64,000 bases of DNA from Flexithrix dorotheae DSM 6795 (GTDB taxonomy: Bacteria; Bacteroidota; Bacteroidia; Cytophagales; Flammeovirgaceae). How positions within the stretch are numbered: the stretch's first letter is position 1; each line of letters begins with the position of its first letter. The notes beneath the pieces are model-generated. The model made no database searches. It saw only the letters and a program-made list of their open reading frames with translations, and was not told the DNA's origin. The translations under genes and the position numbers were made by a program. The stretch covers positions 124,427-188,426 of the forward strand of contig NZ_KB903432.1 of the NCBI RefSeq assembly GCF_000379765.1. The letters run 5' to 3'. This document shows, one piece after another, positions 44,915 to 54,081 of the stretch.

Positions 44915-47233
44915 TTAATTTTTCCTGAGTTTGCTATCTAGAAAATCAAGGGGAATTTCAATTGGTCCGTTTTCATTTTTGCTTTCTCCATTCAGATAAG
45001 AACTGGTTAGGATTTTTATCGCCAGTTTTTTACCAAATTGATGGAGTTTGATAATTTCTATAGGTGAAGCGAAGCGGTTTCTATTCAATAAGAGCAAGGT
45101 TTTGCCATTACTTTCCAGGTGGAAAATTTTATTTTTATCAAAGAATTTGATCAGGCTTGAGTTGAAAAGTTTTCTGATCGCTTTTTCATCCGGACCTTTC
45201 AGTACGAAATGGTCGGAAAATGCTTTATACTCCTTGAAATTAATATCCTCATGTTCGGATAAATCCATAATTCTATCGAATAATTCTTCTTTCTCCATTA
45301 CAAAAGCAGGAATTTCAATGGGCAAATGAATGAGATGGGCTGTGGTGTGGTATACATTTCTGCCAAATAATGCGCCCACATCATAAGTAATATCAAAAAT
45401 TTCCCAGAACATATTCCAGTCATCCAGATAGCCAGAGATAAAATTATTCCCATTTTCAATAGGTCTTGACTTAAAAAACTCGAAATGATTCAGGTGAAAC
45501 ATCTTCCAGTTGTTGGCCGGGTTAAATTCCCAGTCGTAGGTTTCACAAATCAATTTTAAATCTTTTTGTCTTGTAGTCAGCTGTGTATTTCTTTTCTTAA
45601 ATTTTTTGCTCAATAAATGAATAGACATAGGATGCTCGCTTGTCCGATAATGCAGACTCAGGCCGATAATGTCAAAATTTTTCCCATTTTGTTTCCATTT
45701 CTCTGCATAGGAATAGATAAATTCCAATAAGGTAAAATCCACCAAAACGGCATGGGAAAAACCAATGACGATATCGTTCTTTTTAGGTATTTTTTCCAGA
45801 ATATTTTTAAGCTTCAGAATACTTACAAAATTGGCAATGCCTTTAATATTGATGAAGTATTTTCCACGCTTCTCCTTGGTTACTTTAATGGTGGGTTTGT
45901 AAGTATACTTGGCAAAAAGCCTTAAATCGAGTTTGGCATTGATATAATGCACTATAAGTGTGGTAATCACACCAAAGAATACACCCCACAATATTCCCAG
46001 TACAAGCGCCATCACAAGTGTAACCGAAAAAATGACCAGTTGCTCAGGTCCTTTTTCGTAGGTTTCTTTAAAAACTTTAGGGGAAGCCAGTTTAAATCCT
46101 GTAAAAACCAGAATAGCAGCTAAAGCAGCAAGTGGCAATTGTTTTAACAGGGGAGTTAAAAATACCACCATGATCAGCAAAATTAACCCATGGAAAAAAT
46201 TTGACCATTTGGTTTTAGCCCCATTATTTACATTTACACTACTCCTTACAATTACCGTGATAATGGGCAGACCTCCTATTAATCCGGAGAAAATAGTACT
46301 TAGCCCTACAGCACTTAAATCCTTGTTTAAGTCAGTTGATCTTTTGTGAGGGTCTAGTTTTTCAACCGCTTTGGAACTTATTAAATTGATTAATGAACCC
46401 ACCAGCAGAATACTGAAAACCGCCCCCCAAAACTCTGGTAAATTGATCTTTGAAAAGTTTGGAAATACAAATCCGTCAATAATTTTATCCGGAATGTCGA
46501 TCAGGTACTCAGGACCAATTTCGAAAGTTTGATTAAATCCCGGGAAATTATAATGATTCAGTTGATTAAGTCCTAAAGCAAGGGGAATGGAAAACATCAA
46601 AACCCACATTGGAGCAGGTATCAATTGAATAGTTTTATTATTGATTTTTGGGTAAATAATTAAGATACAAATACTTACCATACCAATTATGGCAACAAGT
46701 GGATTTTGATTAATCAGGGAATACGGAATTTCCAATAAAACGCCAAAAGCATTCTGAGCAGAAGAACTTGTACCCAGGGCTACATGTACCTGTTTCCCCA
46801 AAATGATCACGCCAATTGCTGCGAGCATTCCATGAATTACAGAAGAAGGCAATAAATCACCCAGTTTTCCCCATTTCATTAATCCGATGGCTACCTGCAG
46901 AACCCCCGCAACCACAAAAGCGGCAAGCACATACGGCCAACTTGTTCCATCCGGATCAGCTAAAGCCGCATTCGCAGCAAGTATAACTACGATTAATCCA
47001 GCTGCAGGTCCATTTATACCCAAAAAGCTGGACCTGAAAAATGTAGTCAAAATCCCACCAATTATAGCAGCAATGATTCCTGAAATTGGTGGAACACCAG
47101 CCCCTATGGCAATACCTAAACTTAAAGGGAGCGCAACAAGCGAGACACTTATTCCGGCAATCAAATCAGATTTCCAGTTATATTTCAATCCCATGAGCCC
47201 TTTTTCAGGTAAAGTCTGGGTTAGGTTAATCAT
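44915..47233 (-). CDS. SulP-family anion transporter with extended C-terminus
   Basis: This 772-residue protein has a SulP/SLC26 membrane domain of about 10-14 helices (residues 20-430, with LGINGPAAGLIVVILA and TVIVRSSVNVNNGAKTKWSNFFHG), a STAS-like domain (about 455-545, FSHAVLVDFTLLEFI), then about 225 extra residues. That tail holds a segment (about 640-755, with FDITYDVGALFGRNVYHTT and later LLLLNRN) that looks like a separate alpha/beta domain; I cannot name it with confidence. It is likely a sulfate, bicarbonate or other anion importer; no carbonic anhydrase is adjacent. Confidence 0.88.
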   Translation of the reverse strand: MINLTQTLPEKGLMGLKYNWKSDLIAGISVSLVALPLSLGIAIGAGVPPISGIIAAIIGGILTTFFRSSFLGINGPAAGLIVVILAANAALADPDGTSWPYVLAAFVVAGVLQVAIGLMKWGKLGDLLPSSVIHGMLAAIGVIILGKQVHVALGTSSSAQNAFGVLLEIPYSLINQNPLVAIIGMVSICILIIYPKINNKTIQLIPAPMWVLMFSIPLALGLNQLNHYNFPGFNQTFEIGPEYLIDIPDKIIDGFVFPNFSKINLPEFWGAVFSILLVGSLINLISSKAVEKLDPHKRSTDLNKDLSAVGLSTIFSGLIGGLPIITVIVRSSVNVNNGAKTKWSNFFHGLILLIMVVFLTPLLKQLPLAALAAILVFTGFKLASPKVFKETYEKGPEQLVIFSVTLVMALVLGILWGVFFGVITTLIVHYINAKLDLRLFAKYTYKPTIKVTKEKRGKYFINIKGIANFVSILKLKNILEKIPKKNDIVIGFSHAVLVDFTLLEFIYSYAEKWKQNGKNFDIIGLSLHYRTSEHPMSIHLLSKKFKKRNTQLTTRQKDLKLICETYDWEFNPANNWKMFHLNHFEFFKSRPIENGNNFISGYLDDWNMFWEIFDITYDVGALFGRNVYHTTAHLIHLPIEIPAFVMEKEELFDRIMDLSEHEDINFKEYKAFSDHFVLKGPDEKAIRKLFNSSLIKFFDKNKIFHLESNGKTLLLLNRNRFASPIEIIKLHQFGKKLAIKILTSSYLNGESKNENGPIEIPLDFLDSKLRKN

Positions 47234-47943
47234 ACGCGTTTCAATTTATAGTGATCCTAAAAAGGTATTTTCCCCGGCTACTTTTCTGTTAAAAAAAGTA
47301 TTAAAAATTTTCGGAAACCGGTGATGATTGTTAATTAATAAGGCTGGCGGATCGTTTAAGTAGTCAACAGAAAAAAAATCTATCCGTCTTAATTACAACT
47401 GATTGATAATGAATACACTTCATTATTAAAAAAGTATTGGTACTTAAGAATGACCCATCAATATAATTTACACTAATTGCTTTAAATTTCAGTAGTGTTT
47501 AGTCTATTCCTGGTATAAAAGATATCAGAAATCTTATATTATTTTTAATAAACTAATTACCCTGATTTCAAGCTTTTTGCAATAGTTTAAATTTGTAAGG
47601 TTTCTAATATATATGTTTTAGCTTACAAAATCAATTTTTATTGTCTTCCCACAAAAAATATTACTAACATAAAGTTTTGCATTTTGTTCACTTTTCTCAA
47701 AAAATGTTTTCTCTTTTAATAGAAATTGCACCATTTATAAGAGATAAAAATAAAAGTAACTATTTTGCAAAGCAGGAATGATAAGGGGCTTTTTGGAGAA
47801 ACCAATTTACCCGTTTTTGCACGAAAAGCTCCCCTAACTATTTGAAAAACAATTGGTATCGTTCCATTTAAAATTTTATGTGTGTTTTTTTACTGAGCAT
47901 ATTGAACCTGACGTATTGACGGAAAAGAATTTTTTTTACTAAG
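47234..47943. other. 710-base divergent intergenic region with two hairpins
   Basis: This is the longest gene-free stretch, between divergent SulP and inositol-phosphatase-like genes. It contains TTTGTAAG/CTTACAAA (47592-47599 and 47622-47629) and a second structure where AGGGGCTTTT (47784-47793) pairs with AAAAGCTCCCCT (47824-47835) with a 2-base bulge, enclosing TTGG/CCAA. No ORF with protein-like character is visible. A small RNA or a long leader is possible but unproven. Confidence 0.4.
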
Positions 47944-48963
47944 ATGAATCATTTAAAAATTAAAGAGATATTATGTGCCATTGGCCTGAAAGTTTGTGAA
48001 AGAACACATCAATCCTTACATCAGCAATCTGCGGAACAAAGGGCTGCTGTGCATAAGGAAGGGATAGACGATACCATTTATCAAATTGATAAGGATGTGG
48101 AGGATATCATTGTTCCTTTACTGGAAAAAGAAGCAGCAGGTTTGGGAGGTATTTTACTGGTGGCTGAGGGAATTGGTGAAGATGAGGAAAATGGAGTGGT
48201 TTTACCCGTAGGGATTAAACCAGAGGAGGCCGCTTTGAAAATAATTATGGATCCAATAGATGGGACCAGAGGTATTATGTATGATAAAAGATCTGCATTC
48301 TATTTGGCAGGGGTGGCTCCAAATAGGGGAAAAGAAAATACCATTAACGATATTGAAGTTGCGGTAATGGTAGAGTTGCCTACCTCACGAAGTGTGTTGA
48401 GCGATACCCTATGGGCCATAAAAGGAAAGGGAGCTTCTGCCTTTACCAAAAACCTGCAAACCGGGGAAGTGAGTGATAGAAATATACAACCGTCAGTTTC
48501 TAAATCAATTTATGGCGGTTTTGCCCAAATTGCCCGGTTTTTTCCTCCAGGCCGGCAAACTCTGGCCGCCATTGAAGAAGATTTAATAGAAACGATTTTC
48601 CCTGATGCGCCAGAAGGCAAAGCCATCGTTTTTGAAGATCAGTATATTTCCAGTGGAGGGCAAATGTATGAACTTTTAGTAGGGCACGATCGCTTCATTG
48701 CAGATGTACGTACCGCCTTGTTCGCTAAAATGAAAAAAGAGGGAAAAAAGGCTGGCCATGTTTGCCATCCTTATGATATGTGTGCTATTCTTATTGCCAG
48801 AGAGGCTGGAATTATTGTTACAGATATTTCTGGAAATGAATGGAATGCACCAATGGATACCACCACTTCTGTGGATTGGATAGGTTTTGCCAATAAAGAT
48901 ATTCAAAAGGAAATTGAAGGGGTTTTACAAAGTATTCTCAGGAAATACGAATTAATTGAATGA
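47944..48963 (+). CDS. Inositol monophosphatase/FBPase-family phosphatase
   Basis: This 339-residue cytoplasmic enzyme of the Li-sensitive Mg2+-dependent phosphatase superfamily carries the family motif M102-D-P-I-D-G-T108 with metal-binding D103 and D106, an upstream metal Glu in VAEGIGEDEE, and a C-terminal segment YDMCAILIAREAGIIVTD that matches the WD..AG..I..EAGG signature loosely. The substrate is a phosphorylated sugar, inositol or nucleotide; I cannot tell which. The TamB gene follows 27 bases downstream, so this gene may head an operon with the TAM pair. Confidence 0.85.
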   Translation: MNHLKIKEILCAIGLKVCERTHQSLHQQSAEQRAAVHKEGIDDTIYQIDKDVEDIIVPLLEKEAAGLGGILLVAEGIGEDEENGVVLPVGIKPEEAALKIIMDPIDGTRGIMYDKRSAFYLAGVAPNRGKENTINDIEVAVMVELPTSRSVLSDTLWAIKGKGASAFTKNLQTGEVSDRNIQPSVSKSIYGGFAQIARFFPPGRQTLAAIEEDLIETIFPDAPEGKAIVFEDQYISSGGQMYELLVGHDRFIADVRTALFAKMKKEGKKAGHVCHPYDMCAILIAREAGIIVTDISGNEWNAPMDTTTSVDWIGFANKDIQKEIEGVLQSILRKYELIE

Positions 48964-48990
48964 AATTTGAATTTCAGGAAAAAATAGTGG

Positions 48991-51900
48991 ATGAAACAAT
49001 ACAAAGCCTCCTTTATTTTAAAAATTTGGAAGTATCTTTTTAGGATACTTACAGGAGGGATTGTGTTGCTAATTCTCCTATTTTTTTCATTGAAAATTCC
49101 GAATGTCCAGCAGTTGCTAGTAGAAAGTGGAGTGGCCTACCTGAAAGAAAGGCTTGGTGTGGAAGTAAGGATTGAAAAGCTTTATATCGATTTCCCAACC
49201 CATATTTTACTCGAAAACATTTATCTGGAAAATCCGCGGAAGGATACGGTATTATATGGAGAAAAAATTGAGTTGGAACTTGATATGACCGCCTTATTCC
49301 ACCAGGAAATTAAGGTGGAAAATGTCAGTTTAACCAATGTAGTTTATAATCTGGAACGAACCGCAAGTGATAGTGTATTTAATTTCCAGTTTATTATCGA
49401 TGCCTTTAAAAACCAAGATACAGTCCCTGACCCCCCCAAAGAATCCAGTAAAAAACTGATAGTTTCTCCAAAAAATCTTCAATTAAATAATGTGCGGTTC
49501 TGGTATTCAGATGAAATTATAGGGTTTCTGATTACTGCCAATGTGGGGGAAGGCCACATCAGACTGAACAATTTTGACATGTGGGGAATGGATATAGAGG
49601 TGGATTCATTGAAGTTGAAAAATACCATTGGAGGAATTAGTTTCAATGGATTAAACGAAGAAGAAACGGAGTCTGACCTGATTGTAGAAGATGATACCAC
49701 TTCAAACCTAAAACCATTTTCCCTCAATATAAAGTATGCCAATGTGACGCTGGATAATGTGGCTTATAATGTGATCCTTGGCCCCGATGATTTAAAAATG
49801 TATTATAAAATGGGTTATGCTCATGTCGATCAGGGTACTTTTGACCTGCTTTCCCAAACCATTTCAGGAAATAATTTTATAGTTAAAAATCCATGGGCTA
49901 ATTTACAATTCCCAAACAGCCTGGAAGAATCCTCTGAACCAGTTTCAGAAACTTATCCAAGAGATTTTAATGCGGATAAATTCCAGCATCTGCCTACTGG
50001 TGGATGGACCATTTCCGTGGATGGGGCAACCATGGAAAATGGTTATTACCAGATGGATTTTGGTCAAGGAAAGGCTCCTAAAAATGTGGTGGATTACGGG
50101 CATTTGTATGGAGAAAAGATTAATCTGAGTATGGAAAACGTGCTGGTAAGTGAAGCGGAAATTTCAGGAAGGGCCAGGCATTTTTCATTTAAGGAAAGAA
50201 GTGGATTTGTGCTTGAAAATTTCAGTTCGGAAATTAAAATGACCAATGAATCTATTTTGGTGGAAAAAGCCAACCTTCAAACAAAGGGAAGCCGTTTGTC
50301 AGGAGATTACCAACTGACCTATCCTTCTTTGTTGGGAATGGCTTATGAGCTGAGGGAGACAGGGGTAAACTTAAAAATAAAACCTTGCAGGATTAAGCTA
50401 GAAGACATTTATTATTTTTTCCCTCAGCTCAAAAATGTAAAAGGAATTAACCTGAATCGACTAAGTACAATTGGACTTGAAGGGGAAATAGCAGGAGGAT
50501 TGAGGGAACTAAATCTGAAAAAAGTAAGATTCACTGGTTTGAAAGAATTGGAAATTCAGTTTTCCGGAGTAGCTAAAAATCTGTTGGAAAACAACCTGCA
50601 ATATCATGTTAGTATTGATACATTAATAGCTCCCTCTGAAGATATTTTTTCACTTGTTCCGGATACTTTGATCCCGCAGGAAATCAGGTTTCCGGAGTAT
50701 GTTTCTGGTAAAGCCATCCTTATGGGGAACCGTGAAAAGGTAAGTTCAGAAATTCATCTGATTACTTCCTTTGGTAATATTTCTACCTCTTTTCATCATA
50801 AGCCATTTTCAGAACTCGATCGGATTGTGGAATCCGGAAACCTTTCCCTACATCAATTTAATGTAGGGAAATTACTAAGACTTGAAGAATATTTTGGGGA
50901 AGTTAATTTATCCACCCGCCTGGATATTGAGCTGCAAAATAGAGAAGATTTTGTAGCCAGAATAGATATGAATATTGATTCTGCATATGTGTATCAATAC
51001 CCTTATGCGGATATGAATATTCGGGGAATTTTCGAGCCCAATAGCTTTTTTGGGAAAGCCACTGTTGCTGATCCTAATCTTGGTTTGTCCTTTGAGGGAG
51101 AAGTTAATTTAAAGGATTCCCTGGATAAAATCTTTAAATTTGATATGGTTCTGAACCATGCCAATTTTCAAAAGTTAAAAATAATGGAAAATGACCTGGC
51201 CGCACAATTCAACCTGCAGGTAGATTTGAATGCCAGAAATTTCTATGATAATCGGGGAAGTGTGAAAGTAAGCCAATTAAACTTCCTGCTGGATGACAGG
51301 AAGTTCCTTCTGGACAGCGGAAGCATGACTACTTTTCAAAAACCTGATACAGCAGTTATCACACTTAATTCGGAGGTTTTTACAGGAAAGTTAGTGGGTA
51401 ATGTGAACCTGATTGATTTGAGTAAAACTCTGTCGAATCATATCCGCTATTATTTCGATTTCCAGGATGAAGAAAAGTTTGTGTTTGATAGTATTCCAAG
51501 AGAAATGACATTTGAATACAACCTGGTGGAATCCCATTTTTTCACCGATTTTTTGATTCCCGAATTAAAAGAAGTCTCCAATTTTTTTGGAAAGGGGAAA
51601 TTTAACAGCGAAAAGAAGTTATTGACCCTGGATAGTAAGTGCAAAAGGTTGGTTTATAACCAGACGACTCTGGATTCTTTGAATCTAAATTTTTTTTCAG
51701 ATAAGGAGGCTTTTTATTATGATATCGGGCTTAAAGAATTATATGGAGATAAATTTTTGGTAAAATCACCAAAGCTGAGCGGGGAAGTGAAAAACGATAT
51801 TTTTTTAAATGATATTTCCTTTGAAGATGCTGATGGAAATTTGGTATTCTTAATTGGTACAAAGGCAGAAAGTCAGGACAGTTTGTTTCAATTAAGTTTT

Positions 51901-54063
51901 ATTCCGGGGAAAATAATCTTCGACTCCAAAAAGTTTCAGGTTCCGGCAAACAATTATTTAAAGTTTGGTTCTTCAGGGCTTCAAAGCCAACAACTTGAAT
52001 TTACCTATCAGGATCAAGCCATTAAACTTCGTACAGAGGGAATAGATAAAACAGGATTAGACCTGGAATTTTTAAATTTTAGTTTGCCTTCCTTAAAAAA
52101 TGTGATGGAGGAAAAGGTTCAATTATTTCACGGTTTTGTGAACGGAAAAATTGGGTTTCAGGATATTGAACAAGGAGATTATTTTGCCAATTTAAAAGTG
52201 AAGGATTTTCAGGTATTGAAAAGCTCATTTGGCGACATTAACCTAAAATTTGACAGCAGGAAAAGTCCGCACTACGATTTTTCAGTTGATATGCTGGAAA
52301 AAGAGAAAGATTTAAAGATTGAAGGGAAAATAAAGAAATCCAATTTTGATACAGACCTTTCGATAATGATCAAAAAATTTGATTTGGCATCTGTGGAAAT
52401 TTTTCTGGATGATTATTTAAAAGAATTGAAAGGTAATTTTTATGGTGAAATTGATTTCGAAAAAAAACAGGAGAGTATTTCTACGCAAGGAGCTTTGGCT
52501 TTTAATGATACCAGATTCAGAGTCAAAGATTTGAATGCCAGCTATCGTTTGGAAAATGAGAGGATCACTTTCGATAAAGATGAAGCCTTATTTTCAAACT
52601 TTGCCATAAAAGACTCATTAAACAAACCTCTGATCGTTAACGGAAAAATTAAATATGAAGAATTATTGAACCCTTATTTCAACCTGGAAATAAGTGCAGA
52701 TAAATTCATTTCGCTTAATTCACATGCAGAGATGGGTTTTCCTTATTTTGGAAAAGTGATTATGGGGAATAAAACCAAAATTAATGGTTTTCTTGAGGAC
52801 ATAAAGGTAAACACCATTTTGGATATTAATAAAGAAACAAGCTTAGTTTACAAAATTGTAAATGCCAAAGAAACTGCTGATCATCAAGGTATTGTAGAAT
52901 TTTTTGATGAAGATTTTGTGGGAGATTCACTTATGATTACCAGAAACGAGGTGAAAAAGGAACCGATAAAGCTGGATTTTAATGCCGGACTAAAAATTGA
53001 TAAAGGAGCCTCTCTACAAATTATTATTGATGAACAGGCAGGTGATATTTTAGAATTGAAAGGTGGTGGTGGATTGAATTTCGAGTATGATGAATTTGGC
53101 AATATGAATCTTACCGGAGTTTATGAAATTGAGGAGGGTAATTATAATATGAATTTCTATAAATTACTTAACAGAGAATTTGATATTGATAAAGGGAGTA
53201 AAATTTCATGGGCTGGTGATCCACTGGAAGGCCGGCTGGACATTACAGCCATTTATTCGATAAAAGCAGCCCCATTAGGGCTGGTTTCCAATGTGATGCG
53301 TATAGATGAATCTCAGGCCAATCAGTACAGAAGGCCCATGCAGTTTTATGTTTACCTGATCATAAAAGGAGAATTAGATCGGCCTGAAATTTCTTTTGAT
53401 ATAAAAATGCCGCAGGAATTACAACAGGCATATAGTGGCACCGTGTATTCCAGTCTTCAAAAAATAAAGGAGGATGAAAGTGATCTGAATAAACAGGTTT
53501 TTGCTTTATTAATGATGAATACATTTCTTTCTGACGGAAATGCCAGCTCTGCGGGGAATGCCTTTGTGACTTCCAATGCGCGAAATAGTGTGAGCCAGAT
53601 TCTGTCCAACCAACTCAATCAATTATCTGATCAGGTAATCAAAGGAGTTGATGTGAATTTTGATCTAAGGTCGTATGAAGATCGGACCAGCGGGAGTTAC
53701 CAAACCAGAACAGACCTGGAAATGCAAATAACCAAGGGGTTCTTCAATGACAGAATTACTGTTGAACTTGGGAGTAATTTTATTCTGGATGGTTCCAGTT
53801 ATAATCAGGGAAATCAAAACCATTTTGCCGGGAATGTAGATGTGGAATATAAAGTGACAGAAGATGGCCGATACAGGTTGAAAGCCTATCGAAAAAATGA
53901 AAATCAGGATATTATAGAAGGAGAATATGTCGCTACGGGGATCTCATTTTTATTTATTAAAAACTATAATAAATTTAAAGAGCTTTTTGCCAGGAAAAAG
54001 AAGAAAGAACTGAGGAAGGAAAAGGACAAAAAGAATAAATCGAGAGACGTAGCCAAAAAATAA
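48991..54063 (+). CDS. tamB: TamB-family translocation/assembly protein (copy 2)
   Basis: This 1690-residue paralogue of the protein at 18036-23192 has an N-terminal membrane anchor (about 12-35), an AsmA-like start (GVAYLKERLGVEVRIEKL, then DTVLYGEKIELELDMTALF, aligned to the same place in copy 1), a long beta-repeat middle, and a TamB domain at the C-terminus (GGGGLNFEYDEFGNMNLTGVYEI and KVTEDGRYRLKAYR). It ends in a Lys/Arg-rich tail. It should form a bridge to its TamL partner, encoded 18 bases downstream. Spacing and shared strand make an IMPase-tamB-tamL operon likely. Confidence 0.9.
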   Translation: MKQYKASFILKIWKYLFRILTGGIVLLILLFFSLKIPNVQQLLVESGVAYLKERLGVEVRIEKLYIDFPTHILLENIYLENPRKDTVLYGEKIELELDMTALFHQEIKVENVSLTNVVYNLERTASDSVFNFQFIIDAFKNQDTVPDPPKESSKKLIVSPKNLQLNNVRFWYSDEIIGFLITANVGEGHIRLNNFDMWGMDIEVDSLKLKNTIGGISFNGLNEEETESDLIVEDDTTSNLKPFSLNIKYANVTLDNVAYNVILGPDDLKMYYKMGYAHVDQGTFDLLSQTISGNNFIVKNPWANLQFPNSLEESSEPVSETYPRDFNADKFQHLPTGGWTISVDGATMENGYYQMDFGQGKAPKNVVDYGHLYGEKINLSMENVLVSEAEISGRARHFSFKERSGFVLENFSSEIKMTNESILVEKANLQTKGSRLSGDYQLTYPSLLGMAYELRETGVNLKIKPCRIKLEDIYYFFPQLKNVKGINLNRLSTIGLEGEIAGGLRELNLKKVRFTGLKELEIQFSGVAKNLLENNLQYHVSIDTLIAPSEDIFSLVPDTLIPQEIRFPEYVSGKAILMGNREKVSSEIHLITSFGNISTSFHHKPFSELDRIVESGNLSLHQFNVGKLLRLEEYFGEVNLSTRLDIELQNREDFVARIDMNIDSAYVYQYPYADMNIRGIFEPNSFFGKATVADPNLGLSFEGEVNLKDSLDKIFKFDMVLNHANFQKLKIMENDLAAQFNLQVDLNARNFYDNRGSVKVSQLNFLLDDRKFLLDSGSMTTFQKPDTAVITLNSEVFTGKLVGNVNLIDLSKTLSNHIRYYFDFQDEEKFVFDSIPREMTFEYNLVESHFFTDFLIPELKEVSNFFGKGKFNSEKKLLTLDSKCKRLVYNQTTLDSLNLNFFSDKEAFYYDIGLKELYGDKFLVKSPKLSGEVKNDIFLNDISFEDADGNLVFLIGTKAESQDSLFQLSFIPGKIIFDSKKFQVPANNYLKFGSSGLQSQQLEFTYQDQAIKLRTEGIDKTGLDLEFLNFSLPSLKNVMEEKVQLFHGFVNGKIGFQDIEQGDYFANLKVKDFQVLKSSFGDINLKFDSRKSPHYDFSVDMLEKEKDLKIEGKIKKSNFDTDLSIMIKKFDLASVEIFLDDYLKELKGNFYGEIDFEKKQESISTQGALAFNDTRFRVKDLNASYRLENERITFDKDEALFSNFAIKDSLNKPLIVNGKIKYEELLNPYFNLEISADKFISLNSHAEMGFPYFGKVIMGNKTKINGFLEDIKVNTILDINKETSLVYKIVNAKETADHQGIVEFFDEDFVGDSLMITRNEVKKEPIKLDFNAGLKIDKGASLQIIIDEQAGDILELKGGGGLNFEYDEFGNMNLTGVYEIEEGNYNMNFYKLLNREFDIDKGSKISWAGDPLEGRLDITAIYSIKAAPLGLVSNVMRIDESQANQYRRPMQFYVYLIIKGELDRPEISFDIKMPQELQQAYSGTVYSSLQKIKEDESDLNKQVFALLMMNTFLSDGNASSAGNAFVTSNARNSVSQILSNQLNQLSDQVIKGVDVNFDLRSYEDRTSGSYQTRTDLEMQITKGFFNDRITVELGSNFILDGSSYNQGNQNHFAGNVDVEYKVTEDGRYRLKAYRKNENQDIIEGEYVATGISFLFIKNYNKFKELFARKKKKELRKEKDKKNKSRDVAKK

Positions 54064-54081
54064 ATCCCAGACTTGCCTGGT

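Noticed and set aside
46887-47324. 145-residue plus-strand ORF over the start of the SulP gene
   Set aside because: Mostly antisense to the conserved SulP membrane domain; its Ala/Pro/Ile-rich product is explained by reading Gly/Ala codons in reverse.
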